From positions 1 through 41,812 of the IMG/VR virus record IMGVR_UViG_3300031825_000028: a stretch of DNA of 41,812 bases; one strand, written 5' to 3'. The DNA is from a virus. Both the position numbers and the translations under genes were made by a program. Below are positions 6,500 to 15,613 of the stretch, in pieces. The notes under the pieces were generated by a model, which did not search any database, was not told where the DNA came from, and saw only the letters and a program-made list of their open reading frames with translations. Each line of letters opens with the position of its first letter. The stretch's first letter is position 1.

Positions 6500-7165
6500 T
6501 CATGGTTTCCTTTTGAAGATTGCAGCAAATAGCGATGCCCAGAAGCCGGGCTTGGCGGGGGCTGTGATGGGCGGCAGCGTCGTGGTCTGTGTGATCGTGG
6601 CGCCGGTAAACGTGATGGTCGGATCAAGCGACATCATCGCCATGATGAGACCGGCGCAGCCGAGCTGCTTATCGACCGCGTTGGGATCGAACACGCCATC
6701 AGCAACGTACTTGCCGGATTTGTATTGATCGGTCCCCGACCAGATGTAGGGCGACGGCAGGCCGCGGTTGACGTAGCCGAGGCCATTGTATTGTTCGAGC
6801 AAAGTCAGAACGCCACCGATCGACCAATCCTTGTTGCGGGATGCATAGGGCGAGCAATTGACCAGCGCGTCATAGGCCGCATCTTCCCAACTGGCGAACG
6901 GTCCCCTGCCCTTTGGAACGTGCGTCGAAACCCGATTCCAGGGATCTCCCTGCGCCAGTGAAGCGCCCCAATCCTGCGAAGATTCCCGCTGATGCGTCAC
7001 CGCAATGAACGGCCACGGGATGCCGGCCTTCTGCGAGACGGTCAGATAGCGCGGCTTTGATGCAACCAGCCGCTTTGCAACCGGGAGGAATTCCGGGCCT
7101 CGGGTGAGCTTTGCTGCCGCCCAGCGCCTTACGTTGGCGTCTTTGAGCTTGATTAGGTCGGCCAT
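6500..7165 (-). CDS. Endolysin, COG5526-type lysozyme (221 aa)
   Basis: Cell-wall hydrolase for release of progeny. Features of the COG5526 lysozyme family are visible: the catalytic-region motif IAVTHQRESSQDWG (glutamate of HxRE-S), GDPWNRVSTHVPKGRGP, WEDAAYDAL, LLEQYNGLGY with SPYIWSGT, and KYVADG followed by a C-terminal KQLGCAGLI. The last 20 residues are hydrophobic then basic (GFWASLFAAIFKRKP), a possible membrane-tethering tail. Ribosome site GAGGA six bases before ATG. The start region also carries the promoter of the opposite-strand gene. Confidence 0.85.
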   Translation of the reverse strand: MADLIKLKDANVRRWAAAKLTRGPEFLPVAKRLVASKPRYLTVSQKAGIPWPFIAVTHQRESSQDWGASLAQGDPWNRVSTHVPKGRGPFASWEDAAYDALVNCSPYASRNKDWSIGGVLTLLEQYNGLGYVNRGLPSPYIWSGTDQYKSGKYVADGVFDPNAVDKQLGCAGLIMAMMSLDPTITFTGATITQTTTLPPITAPAKPGFWASLFAAIFKRKP

Positions 7166-7172
7166 GTATAAT
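7143..7172 (+). promoter_or_regulatory. Sigma70-like promoter for the rightward membrane-protein gene
   Basis: TTGAGC at 7143-7148 and a perfect TATAAT at 7167-7172, separated by 18 bases, read rightward toward 7253. The elements lie in and just upstream of the lysozyme start on the other strand. This gives the isolated gene its own transcription, as expected of a gene expressed from the prophage. Confidence 0.65.
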
Positions 7173-7252
7173 CCTCGCCAGAAGACGATTTCGGGGGTGT
7201 TCGCTGTGGGGTTGTGGTGGTAGGAAAGCCCTCCCCATGGGAAGGCGAGCTG

Positions 7253-8488
7253 ATGACGAGTTATCGTGTGCCGGCGCTGGCGTTCTTTTGCTTATCCGTT
7301 GCGGTCATTGCTGCCACTTGGTGCTATTCAGCTTCACAGCCTTATTGGGATGGGTGGACGTGGTTCGAATGGCTCCGTCAGTACCGCGACAAGGAGGTGA
7401 CGTGGCCGCAGCTACTAGTCCGCACCCACAACGAACACCCCATCGGCCTTTCAACGCTTATCTTTCTGTTTCTGGACAGGCCGTTTGGATATGATTTGCG
7501 GCCACTCGCGATGGGATCGGCCATCGCTTTTATTCTAAGCGGCGGCATCGTCGGCGCAGTTTTGCGGTCGGCTGGAATTGGAACGGCTGGCGTGATCGCC
7601 GCGCTCCTCATTTGCTTTTCGCCTCGATCTGTCGAGAACCTTCTCACGGGGTTTCAGATTACTTTTACGCTTACCGTTCTGCTCGGCCTGCTATCCATTG
7701 CGGCTGCTTACTATGCAGTCATCAAGGAGAGCTTTGCGCTGCTCATCGTTTTGGCCGCCCTCCTCATTCTCGGCGGCTGGACAACGGCGGGATTTCTGGC
7801 CGTCTATCCCGCGATCATCCTGACGTTTCTCATTCGCATCAACCGCGTTTCCTTGGCGGGTACTGTGCTAGCGGTAGGCACCGCAGCCTGTTGGTTCATT
7901 ATGTACCGCGCCCAGATCGTAGCGCCCCACCTTGGCGCACCGGGCATGATGGAGCGAATCGCTGGGCTAACGGTCCTCGCCGGGTCGCCCCTCGTTGAAC
8001 AGAGAATGTTGGCTGGCGTCATCGGATGCTTCGTGCTCGTCAGCTTCGGTATCTTCGGAGCGCTTGCATGGCTGAGTGGCAACAGCCAGCGGCGACTTGC
8101 CGTCTCGGTCGGCCTATTTTCTCTCGGTTTAATCGCGACGATTGCATATGGGCGGGGGTTAATGGGCGGCATCAACCCATCCCGGTATGCAACCTTCGGC
8201 GCACCGCTTGCTGCCGTCGCCCTTGTTCTTCCGACCCTGTACGTGCGCGCTGCCAGTCTCGCGGCCTATTCCGTCGCGCTGATTGCATTCACATGGAACA
8301 TCAACGGTGCGACAGTAGAGGCGCAAAGGGTCCAGCAGATGGATGTTTTGATGCGTGATCTTATTCTAAATCATCGCACCAAGAGCGCAGCGGATTTAGC
8401 GGTAGCCAATCCAGCACCAACAGAATTACTCCGTCGATTGGCAGCTATGATGGAAGGCAATCTCTGGAGCGCCTTCGCTACGAAGTAG
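7253..8488 (+). CDS. Polytopic membrane protein, GT-C glycosyltransferase-like; likely conversion gene (411 aa)
   Basis: The only rightward gene inside the 24-kb leftward late operon. About ten hydrophobic helices are visible, starting with VPALAFFCLSVAVIAATW. The first loop holds YWDGWTWFEWL and then RTHNEHPIGL; aromatic/acidic and NEH patterns near the N-terminus are typical of GT-C fold sugar transferases. The tail (after about residue 350) is polar. It probably sits in the host inner membrane and could modify O-antigen or another surface glycan, blocking later phages. Start ATG 7253 has GGCGAG upstream; an in-frame start at 7214 lacks this. It ends overlapping the next leftward gene by 11 bases. 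No terminator seen. Confidence 0.7.
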   Translation: MTSYRVPALAFFCLSVAVIAATWCYSASQPYWDGWTWFEWLRQYRDKEVTWPQLLVRTHNEHPIGLSTLIFLFLDRPFGYDLRPLAMGSAIAFILSGGIVGAVLRSAGIGTAGVIAALLICFSPRSVENLLTGFQITFTLTVLLGLLSIAAAYYAVIKESFALLIVLAALLILGGWTTAGFLAVYPAIILTFLIRINRVSLAGTVLAVGTAACWFIMYRAQIVAPHLGAPGMMERIAGLTVLAGSPLVEQRMLAGVIGCFVLVSFGIFGALAWLSGNSQRRLAVSVGLFSLGLIATIAYGRGLMGGINPSRYATFGAPLAAVALVLPTLYVRAASLAAYSVALIAFTWNINGATVEAQRVQQMDVLMRDLILNHRTKSAADLAVANPAPTELLRRLAAMMEGNLWSAFATK

Positions 8489-8822
8489 CTTCCCCCATCA
8501 TCTTCGCCTTTAGCTCCTTGTGTTCCAGATCGAGCGTTTCGAGCTTGCGCTTGTGATCGTCCAGCTCTGCGGTAACGGCGGCTGACTTCACCTTTTCGAT
8601 CGCGGCGGCCTCCGATGCCTTTAGCATCGTTTCGCCCAGCAGCACCTTCAATTCCTCATGGCTGGTGGTGACGACCTCGGCCTCACCCTCGAATTGCCGG
8701 GAAATCTCTCCCTTGTCGTTCCGGATGATGTACCAGCGCCAGCCGGACATCTCGACAAACCTGCCCTCTTCATCGTGAACGATAAGCACTCGGCGCCAGT
8801 GGTTTGTGATCGTGTCGGCCAT
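8478..8822 (-). CDS. Small tail-region protein with C-terminal coiled coil (114 aa)
   Basis: AGGA seven bases before ATG. The N-terminal half is beta-rich (WRRVLIVHDEEGRFVEMSGW, partial) with an aspartate/glutamate pattern; the C-terminal half is a charged helix (ELDDHKRKLETLDLEHKELKAK) likely to form a coiled coil. Directly follows the tail fibre, so a fibre-assembly or tip protein is plausible. No family recognised. Confidence 0.65.
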   Translation of the reverse strand: MADTITNHWRRVLIVHDEEGRFVEMSGWRWYIIRNDKGEISRQFEGEAEVVTTSHEELKVLLGETMLKASEAAAIEKVKSAAVTAELDDHKRKLETLDLEHKELKAKMMGEATS

Positions 8823-8831
8823 AAATCAATC

Positions 8832-10898
8832 CTATGCTTGAACGGTTTCGTTTGTTCCGGCGAGTTTCCAAGCTGATCCGTTATAGGAAACCAAGGCCCC
8901 GGTACCCGCCGCCGCGCCCTGCACGGTAATGTTCGCCGCTCCCGTTGACCCCACCATCGCGCGGCCATTGGTGGCATACGCCACGTCGCCAGTCGCCCCC
9001 GCCGGCAGGCCAGCAACGGTAAAAGTGCCTGGTCTGATTTGCCCGGCCGCAATGATCTTCTTTGCAACACCGAGGCCGCCGGCCGTATAGAACGAAGCCG
9101 CATTGATTGCGGTAGCCTCCGTCGTGCTGCCGATCTGCGTGTCGCCGGTTGAAAGCGCGACGTTGATCGCTGTGCCCTGAAAAACGCCAGACAGATTGTA
9201 GCGCAGCAAGCTCCAGTCCGAGGCGGTCGCGCTGCCGAACAGGAAAACCCATCTGTCCGACCCGCCCGCGCGGCCATAGATGACGTTCTGGCCGCTATCG
9301 GCCGACTTATTTAGAATGAGGTTGGCCGTCGTCTTGGCAATCTCGATATCCCCGGATGTGGTGAAATTTCCGGTTTGCGTGCCCGAAAATCCGACCGAGG
9401 CAAACGTACCGCCCGTGACCGTCTTGCCGGTAAATGTAAGCGACGACGGAAGCGACAGCGTGGGGTTCCCGGACACTCCGTCACCGTTGGTAACAGTGAT
9501 TTCGGCAGACGTTCCGGTCAGCGTTCGCTTGGTGAAAGTGTCGGCCGCTGTCTCGACCAGCAGCCCGGCCGTGCTGTTCAATGCGGCGAGCGCGGTCAGC
9601 GTGGCGTCGAGCGGCTGAACATCGCTCCAGGTCATCGGAGACGATCCGCCCGCAGCGGACGTAAGCACCTGACCTGACGAGCCAGCATTGATCGGCAGGT
9701 TGAAATTATACGTGCCCGCCGCCGCCTGCGGCTGTACGGTTACCGTGCCGCTGGTGTTGCCAGAGAACAATGCAATACCCAGCTTGCTTCCTACAGCGCC
9801 TAGACGCCAGCCTGATGTAGAGATATTGCCGAAAGTTACTGTTCCATCTTTCGACAGAAACTGAAAATCGGTTGCCCGACTGGCGTTCGAATTTGTACCA
9901 AGGAACAGAGATACGTTGCCGGCCGCATCGTTGATCTGATGGAACGGTCCGGCGATGGCTTGAGCGAAAGTAACCGACCCAATCCGGTAATTCTCGGCAG
10001 AGATATAGCCGTCGGAGGTGAAGGACGGATTGCCGAGCCCCGTCCCGTCGTCGAGAAGGCGAAGGCCCTGGCCGCTTGTCTTAAGATAGATCGAGGTGGC
10101 CGCGGTTCGCGTCGCGTGCAGGACGTTGAAATCTGAGGTCACCCCACGGAAGTAGAGATAGTCGGAGAAATTGCCGAACGTCGCGCTTTCGATGAGCTGC
10201 AAGCCGATCGAGTAGCCCTCGGCAGCAAACGCCGGGCCCTTGCCCTGCACCGTGCCGTTGTTCTCGACCACATAGCCGCGATCATATCCTGTGCTGGTCG
10301 CCGCTACATTTCGGCTGAGAAGGTGTCGGGCCGCCGTCGTCTGCGTCAGGTTGCCGTTTGGTGCCGCTAGCGGGACAGTCGAAACCATGTCGATGTGGAA
10401 AGCATTCCCGCCAGCCGTCGCCGTAATTCCGCCAATCAACGCCCCAGCTTCAACCGCTACGCCACCAGGCGCCGAAGTCGGCCCGCCATTCAATGTAATG
10501 CTGTAAGCGTGGCTATCGTAGGTGACGCCGCCGCTGATCGTCACGATGTCCTGAAAACCGCGGGCGTGATTGGTGGTTATGCCGCCAATTGTCGCAGTAT
10601 GTGTGAACCCGGCGGGAGCCTGAGAACCGCTAAGAGTAAACGTCTGATCCGACTGGGGACCGGAAATATTGGTGAAGGTATTTGTCCCAGACCAATAATT
10701 GTCGCCTATTAGTATACCATAGATTGGATCAAGCGATCTTCTGAGCGCGTCCACATCAAACGAGAACTCATAATTCCCGCCCGTCCGATCCAGCACGATC
10801 GGGCTTTCAACGGTTACACTCGCGGGGAATTTCGGCAGAACCTTCAGCTTGAGAACCGGACGGCGCTGGATTTTGACCTTGATCTGCGGAGCGCTCAT
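8832..10898 (-). CDS. Tail fibre / receptor-binding protein (688 aa)
   Basis: Large protein dominated by serine, threonine, glycine and asparagine, with repeated beta-type segments such as [17 protein letters not shown] and [21 protein letters not shown], as in trimeric fibres. The first about 50 residues ([20 protein letters not shown], then [15 protein letters not shown]) look like a virion-attachment domain. The C-terminal region varies most in such proteins and probably binds the host surface. Its ATG overlaps the previous stop (ATGA). Confidence 0.8.
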   Translation of the reverse strand: MSAPQIKVKIQRRPVLKLKVLPKFPASVTVESPIVLDRTGGNYEFSFDVDALRRSLDPIYGILIGDNYWSGTNTFTNISGPQSDQTFTLSGSQAPAGFTHTATIGGITTNHARGFQDIVTISGGVTYDSHAYSITLNGGPTSAPGGVAVEAGALIGGITATAGGNAFHIDMVSTVPLAAPNGNLTQTTAARHLLSRNVAATSTGYDRGYVVENNGTVQGKGPAFAAEGYSIGLQLIESATFGNFSDYLYFRGVTSDFNVLHATRTAATSIYLKTSGQGLRLLDDGTGLGNPSFTSDGYISAENYRIGSVTFAQAIAGPFHQINDAAGNVSLFLGTNSNASRATDFQFLSKDGTVTFGNISTSGWRLGAVGSKLGIALFSGNTSGTVTVQPQAAAGTYNFNLPINAGSSGQVLTSAAGGSSPMTWSDVQPLDATLTALAALNSTAGLLVETAADTFTKRTLTGTSAEITVTNGDGVSGNPTLSLPSSLTFTGKTVTGGTFASVGFSGTQTGNFTTSGDIEIAKTTANLILNKSADSGQNVIYGRAGGSDRWVFLFGSATASDWSLLRYNLSGVFQGTAINVALSTGDTQIGSTTEATAINAASFYTAGGLGVAKKIIAAGQIRPGTFTVAGLPAGATGDVAYATNGRAMVGSTGAANITVQGAAAGTGALVSYNGSAWKLAGTNETVQA

Positions 10899-11230
10899 AT
10901 CGATGCTACCCCGTCATAGATCGATACTGTCCCAGTGAAGATTTGATTGGTTTCGCCATTCAGTTCGTAAATCATACCGACGCGGTAGGTGCCGGAGCAA
11001 AGCGCCTTCATGTCTTCATCTGGGAACAGAACTGAAAGCGTCGTGGTGGAAATGGTGATGCCGTCGCCATCATTAGCGGATAGCCTTGTGCAGCCACCCT
11101 CATCTTTCACCACGAGCGCCACAGTCGCGCCCGTGAAGTCGATGGCCTCGCCCGTATCGGCATCGGTCGCCGTCACGTCGAAGGCCCAATCGGCTTTGTT
11201 GGATTGGTCGAAGTTGGTGAGATATGCCAT
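10895..11230 (-). CDS. Tail-associated Ig-like/baseplate-type protein (111 aa)
   Basis: Beta-rich composition ([20 protein letters not shown], then a second half ending [13 protein letters not shown]), with the 'T-G[10 protein letters not shown]' opening common to small phage proteins that sit between collar and fibre genes. Likely a virion or fibre-attachment component. Starts shortly after the collar stop and overlaps the fibre start by four bases. Confidence 0.65.
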   Translation of the reverse strand: MAYLTNFDQSNKADWAFDVTATDADTGEAIDFTGATVALVVKDEGGCTRLSANDGDGITISTTTLSVLFPDEDMKALCSGTYRVGMIYELNGETNQIFTGTVSIYDGVASI

Positions 11231-11233
11231 CGG

Positions 11234-12235
11234 TCAGAGCTTCACATAGATGGTTGCGAGCATCATCGGAGAGGCGATGGCAACCGGCGTACTTGTGCCG
11301 CCCTGCGCGGTGCCGGTGAAAGTTGAGGTTACGGTGGCCGCGCCCGCATTCGACTGCGGCACAAAGAACGATCCGGTATTGTTGACCAGCACGTCGCCAT
11401 TATTGCGCTGGAAGTTGGACAAGCCGCCGACCGTCGAAACAATCGAACCCGAGGGGGTATATGCTGGGAGGTTCGCGGTCAGCAGGGTTTTGCTTTCCGC
11501 GCCGCCAGCAGCACCCAGAGCAATCGCGCTTGTGCCAAAATACGAGGCCGTCAGCCGCCCTGCTGCGGAGTTGCCCATGTCATCCAACCCAGCAAGCGCG
11601 CGACCTCGCCAGTCAGGCAAAGTGATGGTTTTATTTGCCGCCCAATCTGCCGCGGCAGAAACACCCCTGCCGGTCGAAACGGATAGGTTCGCGTCGGCAC
11701 CCCAGAGATATTCGAACAAGGACTGGCAATCAGCGTTTGCCCGTTCGGAAGCGCCGGAGGTAGCCGATCCGATCGTTCGGCCATTGGCGCGGACAAACCC
11801 GGAAAGTGCCCCCGTCCCGTACTTGACCTTGAGGTCGCCGGTCGCAAGTACAGTTGTTGCATCGACCGTGCCGCCGCCGCCACCTCCCGACGACGCGCCG
11901 ACGACCAAGATGTTATCGGCAACGAGCTGGGAAACACCCGCCGAATTCGTAATTCGGACCTTGATATTCCCGTCTGCGAAGAACAGTTGAGGCACCCGGC
12001 CCGCGGTATCCAGCGTAAGCGGGTTAGGCCACGGGAGCGTGAGGGCGCTATCCTGATAGGCATTTTGAGGGGTTGAGGTCGTCCCGGCCTGGATAAAGTA
12101 GATTTTCCCGCCATTGAGCGGCCGGCCGAGGCTGTCAAACTGCTGGCTGAGTGATAGACTGATTGAACCGGCGCCGAGGGCCTGCGTGAGCAGCCCTGCG
12201 GTAATTGCCAGTGCGAGGAAGAAGCGCTTGAGCAT
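11234..12235 (-). CDS. Tail-collar-domain protein with N-terminal signal peptide (333 aa)
   Basis: Begins MLKRFFLALAITAGLLTQALGA: basic start, hydrophobic core and an A-x-A-type end, a clear Sec signal peptide. Then comes a conserved head (SLSLSQQFDSLGRPLNGGKIYF, partial; YQDSALTLPWPNPLTLDTAGRVP, partial) typical of phage appendage proteins, a Gly-rich linker, and a collar-like domain (GFVRANGRTIG ... LPDWRGRALAGLDDMG). The ATG at 12235 has TGAGG eight bases upstream; the in-frame start at 12265 lies in the terminator. A signal peptide on a virion protein is odd and is flagged separately. Confidence 0.8.
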   Translation of the reverse strand: MLKRFFLALAITAGLLTQALGAGSISLSLSQQFDSLGRPLNGGKIYFIQAGTTSTPQNAYQDSALTLPWPNPLTLDTAGRVPQLFFADGNIKVRITNSAGVSQLVADNILVVGASSGGGGGGTVDATTVLATGDLKVKYGTGALSGFVRANGRTIGSATSGASERANADCQSLFEYLWGADANLSVSTGRGVSAAADWAANKTITLPDWRGRALAGLDDMGNSAAGRLTASYFGTSAIALGAAGGAESKTLLTANLPAYTPSGSIVSTVGGLSNFQRNNGDVLVNNTGSFFVPQSNAGAATVTSTFTGTAQGGTSTPVAIASPMMLATIYVKL

Positions 12236-12245
12236 ATTGGATGCC

Positions 12246-12275
12246 TCAAAGAAAAAGCCGCCCAAAAGGACGGCT
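12246..12275 (-). terminator. Intrinsic terminator between ejection-protein and tail-collar genes
   Basis: Leftward RNA would form an 8-bp stem (12268-12275 with 12256-12263, one mismatch) with a 4-base loop, followed by a run rich in U (12255-12246). The U-tract runs directly into the ribosome site of the collar gene, so fibre genes depend on readthrough or antitermination. Confidence 0.75.
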
Positions 12276-12302
12276 CTGCTGGTCTATTGCGTGCTGGTGA
12301 TG

Positions 12303-14432
12303 CTACTGGCCTGGTGGCCGTGGAATGTTTGGCTGATCGTCGGCGCGGCTTATGCCGGCCGCTTGAAGCGCCGGGATAACTGGCGCTTGTTCGCCGCCAA
12401 CCCGCGCCGCCGGGACATCGAGTTTTCGGAACGCCTCCCGTAGCGCCTGCGATTTCGCAACGAGCTTTGTTCCGGCCTTCAATACTTCCGGATTGTCAGA
12501 GGCGAGCATTTCCGCCACGCGCCGGGCTACGCGATGATCGATATGACGACTACCTGCCGCCAACGCGCCGGCCATGGCAGCAACACTGAGCTTTGAAGGA
12601 TCTGTGTCGTAAACCCCGACACCGCCTAGACCCGTCGCGCCGCCAGCAAGGCCGCGCTCAATCCATTGACGAGCGGTTGTAGAATTTCCCTGAATGGCGT
12701 TCTTGATGCCGTTCATTGCGCGCTCAGTCAGAAGGCGCGCCTCCAGGTCGGCCGCTTTTGCTTCACCAAGAACAAGCCGGATTTGGTTTCTCGCATGCTC
12801 TGAATTGAAGACGTTCTTAACCACGTCCTGCCCGTCCTTCAGGCTTTCAATCTTGGCAATCAGGTTCGAAACGAAGCCAGTTTCGAACAACTTGCGATCG
12901 GCCGGCCCCATTTTCGACAGGCCCTTATGGGCCTCTGCCATCGAAAGCGCATCCCGACCGCCCATCGTTGCGTACTTGGCGCCCGCCTCCAGCGCGTCTT
13001 CGGCTCCGAAATACTTGGCGGCTCCGGCCCTCGCGTCCTTGTAGCTGGGGACCAATTCGTCAAGATGATTGCGGAGCGCCTTGGAAAATGCCTGTCCTTC
13101 AGCGCCCATCTGGTCGAGATTGCGTTTTACGTGATCCCAGAATTGCAGGTTCGGAGTGGCCCCCGGCGTCAATTCTAGAGCGCCCGTTTCCCTATTCAGG
13201 ACGAACGGGTTCTTCATGACCGGGAAGCCTTCCATCGCGGCCTTATTGCGGCCGGTCACGAAAGCAAGCTGAATGGCCTTCTGGACGATTGGCGCCTGTG
13301 AATACTGGTGCAGCCCGTCATCCCAAATCGATTGCCCCTCCGAATAGGCCTTGAGGTAGGCTGGTCGGTTCTGCATCCGGGCCGCAGCTTGAATGCGATC
13401 GAGCGCAGCGCCGGGCTCTGGAAAGTCGAAGGTCTCCTTGAGGTATTGTGCCGTGCGCGGGTTTTGCGTCGCGTATCGCTCGCCGGTGACGGCTTCAAGT
13501 GCAGCGCGGCCCTCCGGGGAGGTATTGGCGGCCGACCGGGCCAGCGCCTGAACGGTTTCGCCGCCCCTGTCAGCATTGACTACTGGAAGGCCAGACGCTT
13601 TCGCAGACGCAAATTCGGCCTCGGACATGCCTGGATTGATCGTCTTGGCGTCGCGTCCTTGGGAAAGAAGTATCCGGCGCGCGGCTTCTGCGTCCGTATT
13701 GGTGAGCCCTCGCAGGTTCGTGGTTGCCGGTTGAGCAAGCTTTGCAATTCCACGCCCTGCCGCCTCAACCGCCGAAAGTGCCGGGACTGCCGCGCCACCA
13801 ATAGCGCCACCAACCGCTGCCCCCGTAGCCGCCTTGGCGAGGCTGTCCGTGAGTCCTTCGCCTTCACCGGCTCCCGAGGCCGCGCCGAAAGCCGCGCCAA
13901 CGCCAGCGCCGCGCGCAAGGCGCGCGGGCAGGGTTGCACCTTGTGCCGCAGCACCGATTGGCAATGCGAGCGCCCCGGCAACGTTGCCCGTGATCGACGC
14001 AACCGGATGTTGCTCCTCTGCCGTCTTGGTCAGATCGCGCTCGCGCTTGACGGCCTCGTCGTAAGCCTTCTTCGCGTCGGCATCCCCGCCCCAATATTTG
14101 AGTGCGCCGTGTATCAGCTTATAGACGCTGGCGGGCTCGTCGGGGTTTGCTCCCGACGCTTCCACAAGGCCGCGGATTTCATCGCTAAAATTGGCGGTCA
14201 GGCCGTTTGCAACGCCACGCGCGCCGGCATCGAGCGCGCCCTTGTCGGGCTTGGCCGACATGTCCATGACAACACGGGTCGGAGCGCCGTTCTCGCCGGG
14301 GATCATCTGGGGTGATTTAGCCGCCTCGTTCGCAAGTGGGGCCGCTTCCCACCAGTTTGCCCCGGTGGCCGGCATAGCCGTAGCCGCCTTTGGCGCCTCA
14401 GCTAGTGGTGCTGCATCCCACCAGTTAGCCAT
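12303..14432 (-). CDS. Large ejection (internal virion) protein (709 aa)
   Basis: Position after two other ejection-type genes, large size, alanine-rich helical content and glycine-rich hydrophobic stretches (about residues 150-220, e.g. VGAAFGAASGAGEG and GAAVGGAIGGAAVPAL) fit P22 gp16/gp20-type proteins, which leave the capsid with the DNA and help it cross the envelope. The N-terminus carries two copies of a short motif, NWWDAAPLA (residues 3-11) and NWWEAAPLA (about 26-34). The ATG shares TAATG with the preceding stop. Assignment is from context and composition. Confidence 0.7.
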   Translation of the reverse strand: MANWWDAAPLAEAPKAATAMPATGANWWEAAPLANEAAKSPQMIPGENGAPTRVVMDMSAKPDKGALDAGARGVANGLTANFSDEIRGLVEASGANPDEPASVYKLIHGALKYWGGDADAKKAYDEAVKRERDLTKTAEEQHPVASITGNVAGALALPIGAAAQGATLPARLARGAGVGAAFGAASGAGEGEGLTDSLAKAATGAAVGGAIGGAAVPALSAVEAAGRGIAKLAQPATTNLRGLTNTDAEAARRILLSQGRDAKTINPGMSEAEFASAKASGLPVVNADRGGETVQALARSAANTSPEGRAALEAVTGERYATQNPRTAQYLKETFDFPEPGAALDRIQAAARMQNRPAYLKAYSEGQSIWDDGLHQYSQAPIVQKAIQLAFVTGRNKAAMEGFPVMKNPFVLNRETGALELTPGATPNLQFWDHVKRNLDQMGAEGQAFSKALRNHLDELVPSYKDARAGAAKYFGAEDALEAGAKYATMGGRDALSMAEAHKGLSKMGPADRKLFETGFVSNLIAKIESLKDGQDVVKNVFNSEHARNQIRLVLGEAKAADLEARLLTERAMNGIKNAIQGNSTTARQWIERGLAGGATGLGGVGVYDTDPSKLSVAAMAGALAAGSRHIDHRVARRVAEMLASDNPEVLKAGTKLVAKSQALREAFRKLDVPAARVGGEQAPVIPALQAAGISRADDQPNIPRPPGQ

Positions 14433-15610
14433 TAGGGCTTGACCCGCTGCGAGCCGTCAGGAGCGGTAAATGTCGATCCCGATGGGAGCGATTCGTATTG
14501 AGCCTGAGTAATGCCGCCAGCAGCCGGCTGAGCTGCTGGCGCATCCTGCGCCATCGTTTGACCGGCCCCCTTTGCCTTGGCCGCGGCGCGCATCATGCCC
14601 GCTTTCACAACGTCACGGAGATCATTCAGGCCGGTTTCAAAGTCATCCTTGTTCTGGGCACGGTCGAGACGGGCCATAGCGTTTGTGGCCTTTGAACCTT
14701 CGGCCTCCGTAATCGCGCCGCCGCCCCGCAGAGCGTTGAATGCCTCAAGGAACGTCTTGCCCTTCAGCTGATCGAGGGCAACGGTGAAGCCACGGCCGGA
14801 GGTTCCGGGAATTCCGGGCATCCCGCCGAGTGCGCCAGTCGTCATGAACCCGCGCCCCGGATGGTTGCGAACGTCCTCAATCGCTTTAAGCGTCTGGCTC
14901 GACGTGGCCAACAATTGCGGGAGCGCTACTTGTCCCTTGCCGGTCTCCTCGCCAAGGATCTTCTCGCGCTCTGCGCCAGCCAAATCCTTCTGGATTGGCT
15001 GTCCGATCGGCTGCCGCGTCTGTGGGTCGATAAGCTGGATATGTGTTCCAAGATCGACCTTGATCGGGTCTTTCGAAATCTGGAAGCCATCCGGAAGCTT
15101 GGTTTGTATTGCCTGCCCGGTCTTTGTGGTCTGCACCATTGCCGGCTTGCCGTCAGGTCCGACGCCGTAGACGGGATTGAGCGATGCGCCACCAGCACCG
15201 GGCCCTGACCATTCCCCGGAAATAACGTAAGAGCGCCCCTCGGGCGAAGCCGGATCGATGCCCTGCGATTGCAGCAGCTTAATACGCTGACTGGCCTTTT
15301 CTACCGGACCCTCGTCCGCACGCCGCCCCGCCGCCGCCTGCAACCCATAAGAACGATCAGCGTTCTTCTGCGCCCGCGCCGACTCCTCCCGGCGCCATGC
15401 GTCATCGGCCGAACGGTTCTGCAAATTGATCCCGAGCTGAGCCAGCGACAGGTCGCCGGACTTCAGCAGCGTCGCGGCATCGGCCTGCCCGCCCTGCCCC
15501 AAGTTCGCCAACGTCTGCTGGCGCAAAGCATCGGCCTGCCCCTGCTTGTAAAGCGCAGGCAGTTGCCCCAGCGACGAGAAATCAACCTGCGGAACGGTCA
15601 GTTCAGCCAT
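14432..15610 (-). CDS. Ejection (internal virion) protein (392 aa)
   Basis: Glutamine- and alanine-rich N-terminal third (ALYKQGQADALRQQTLANLG) predicted helical, a central globular part with IQLIDPQTRQPIGQPIQKD, and a C-terminal Q/P/G-rich tail (QYESLPSGSTFTAPDG). This composition and its place between the other two ejection-type genes match P22 gp20-class proteins. Four bases separate it from the upstream stop and it overlaps the downstream start, so the three are co-translated. Confidence 0.65.
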   Translation of the reverse strand: MAELTVPQVDFSSLGQLPALYKQGQADALRQQTLANLGQGGQADAATLLKSGDLSLAQLGINLQNRSADDAWRREESARAQKNADRSYGLQAAAGRRADEGPVEKASQRIKLLQSQGIDPASPEGRSYVISGEWSGPGAGGASLNPVYGVGPDGKPAMVQTTKTGQAIQTKLPDGFQISKDPIKVDLGTHIQLIDPQTRQPIGQPIQKDLAGAEREKILGEETGKGQVALPQLLATSSQTLKAIEDVRNHPGRGFMTTGALGGMPGIPGTSGRGFTVALDQLKGKTFLEAFNALRGGGAITEAEGSKATNAMARLDRAQNKDDFETGLNDLRDVVKAGMMRAAAKAKGAGQTMAQDAPAAQPAAGGITQAQYESLPSGSTFTAPDGSQRVKP

Positions 15611-15613
15611 GGC

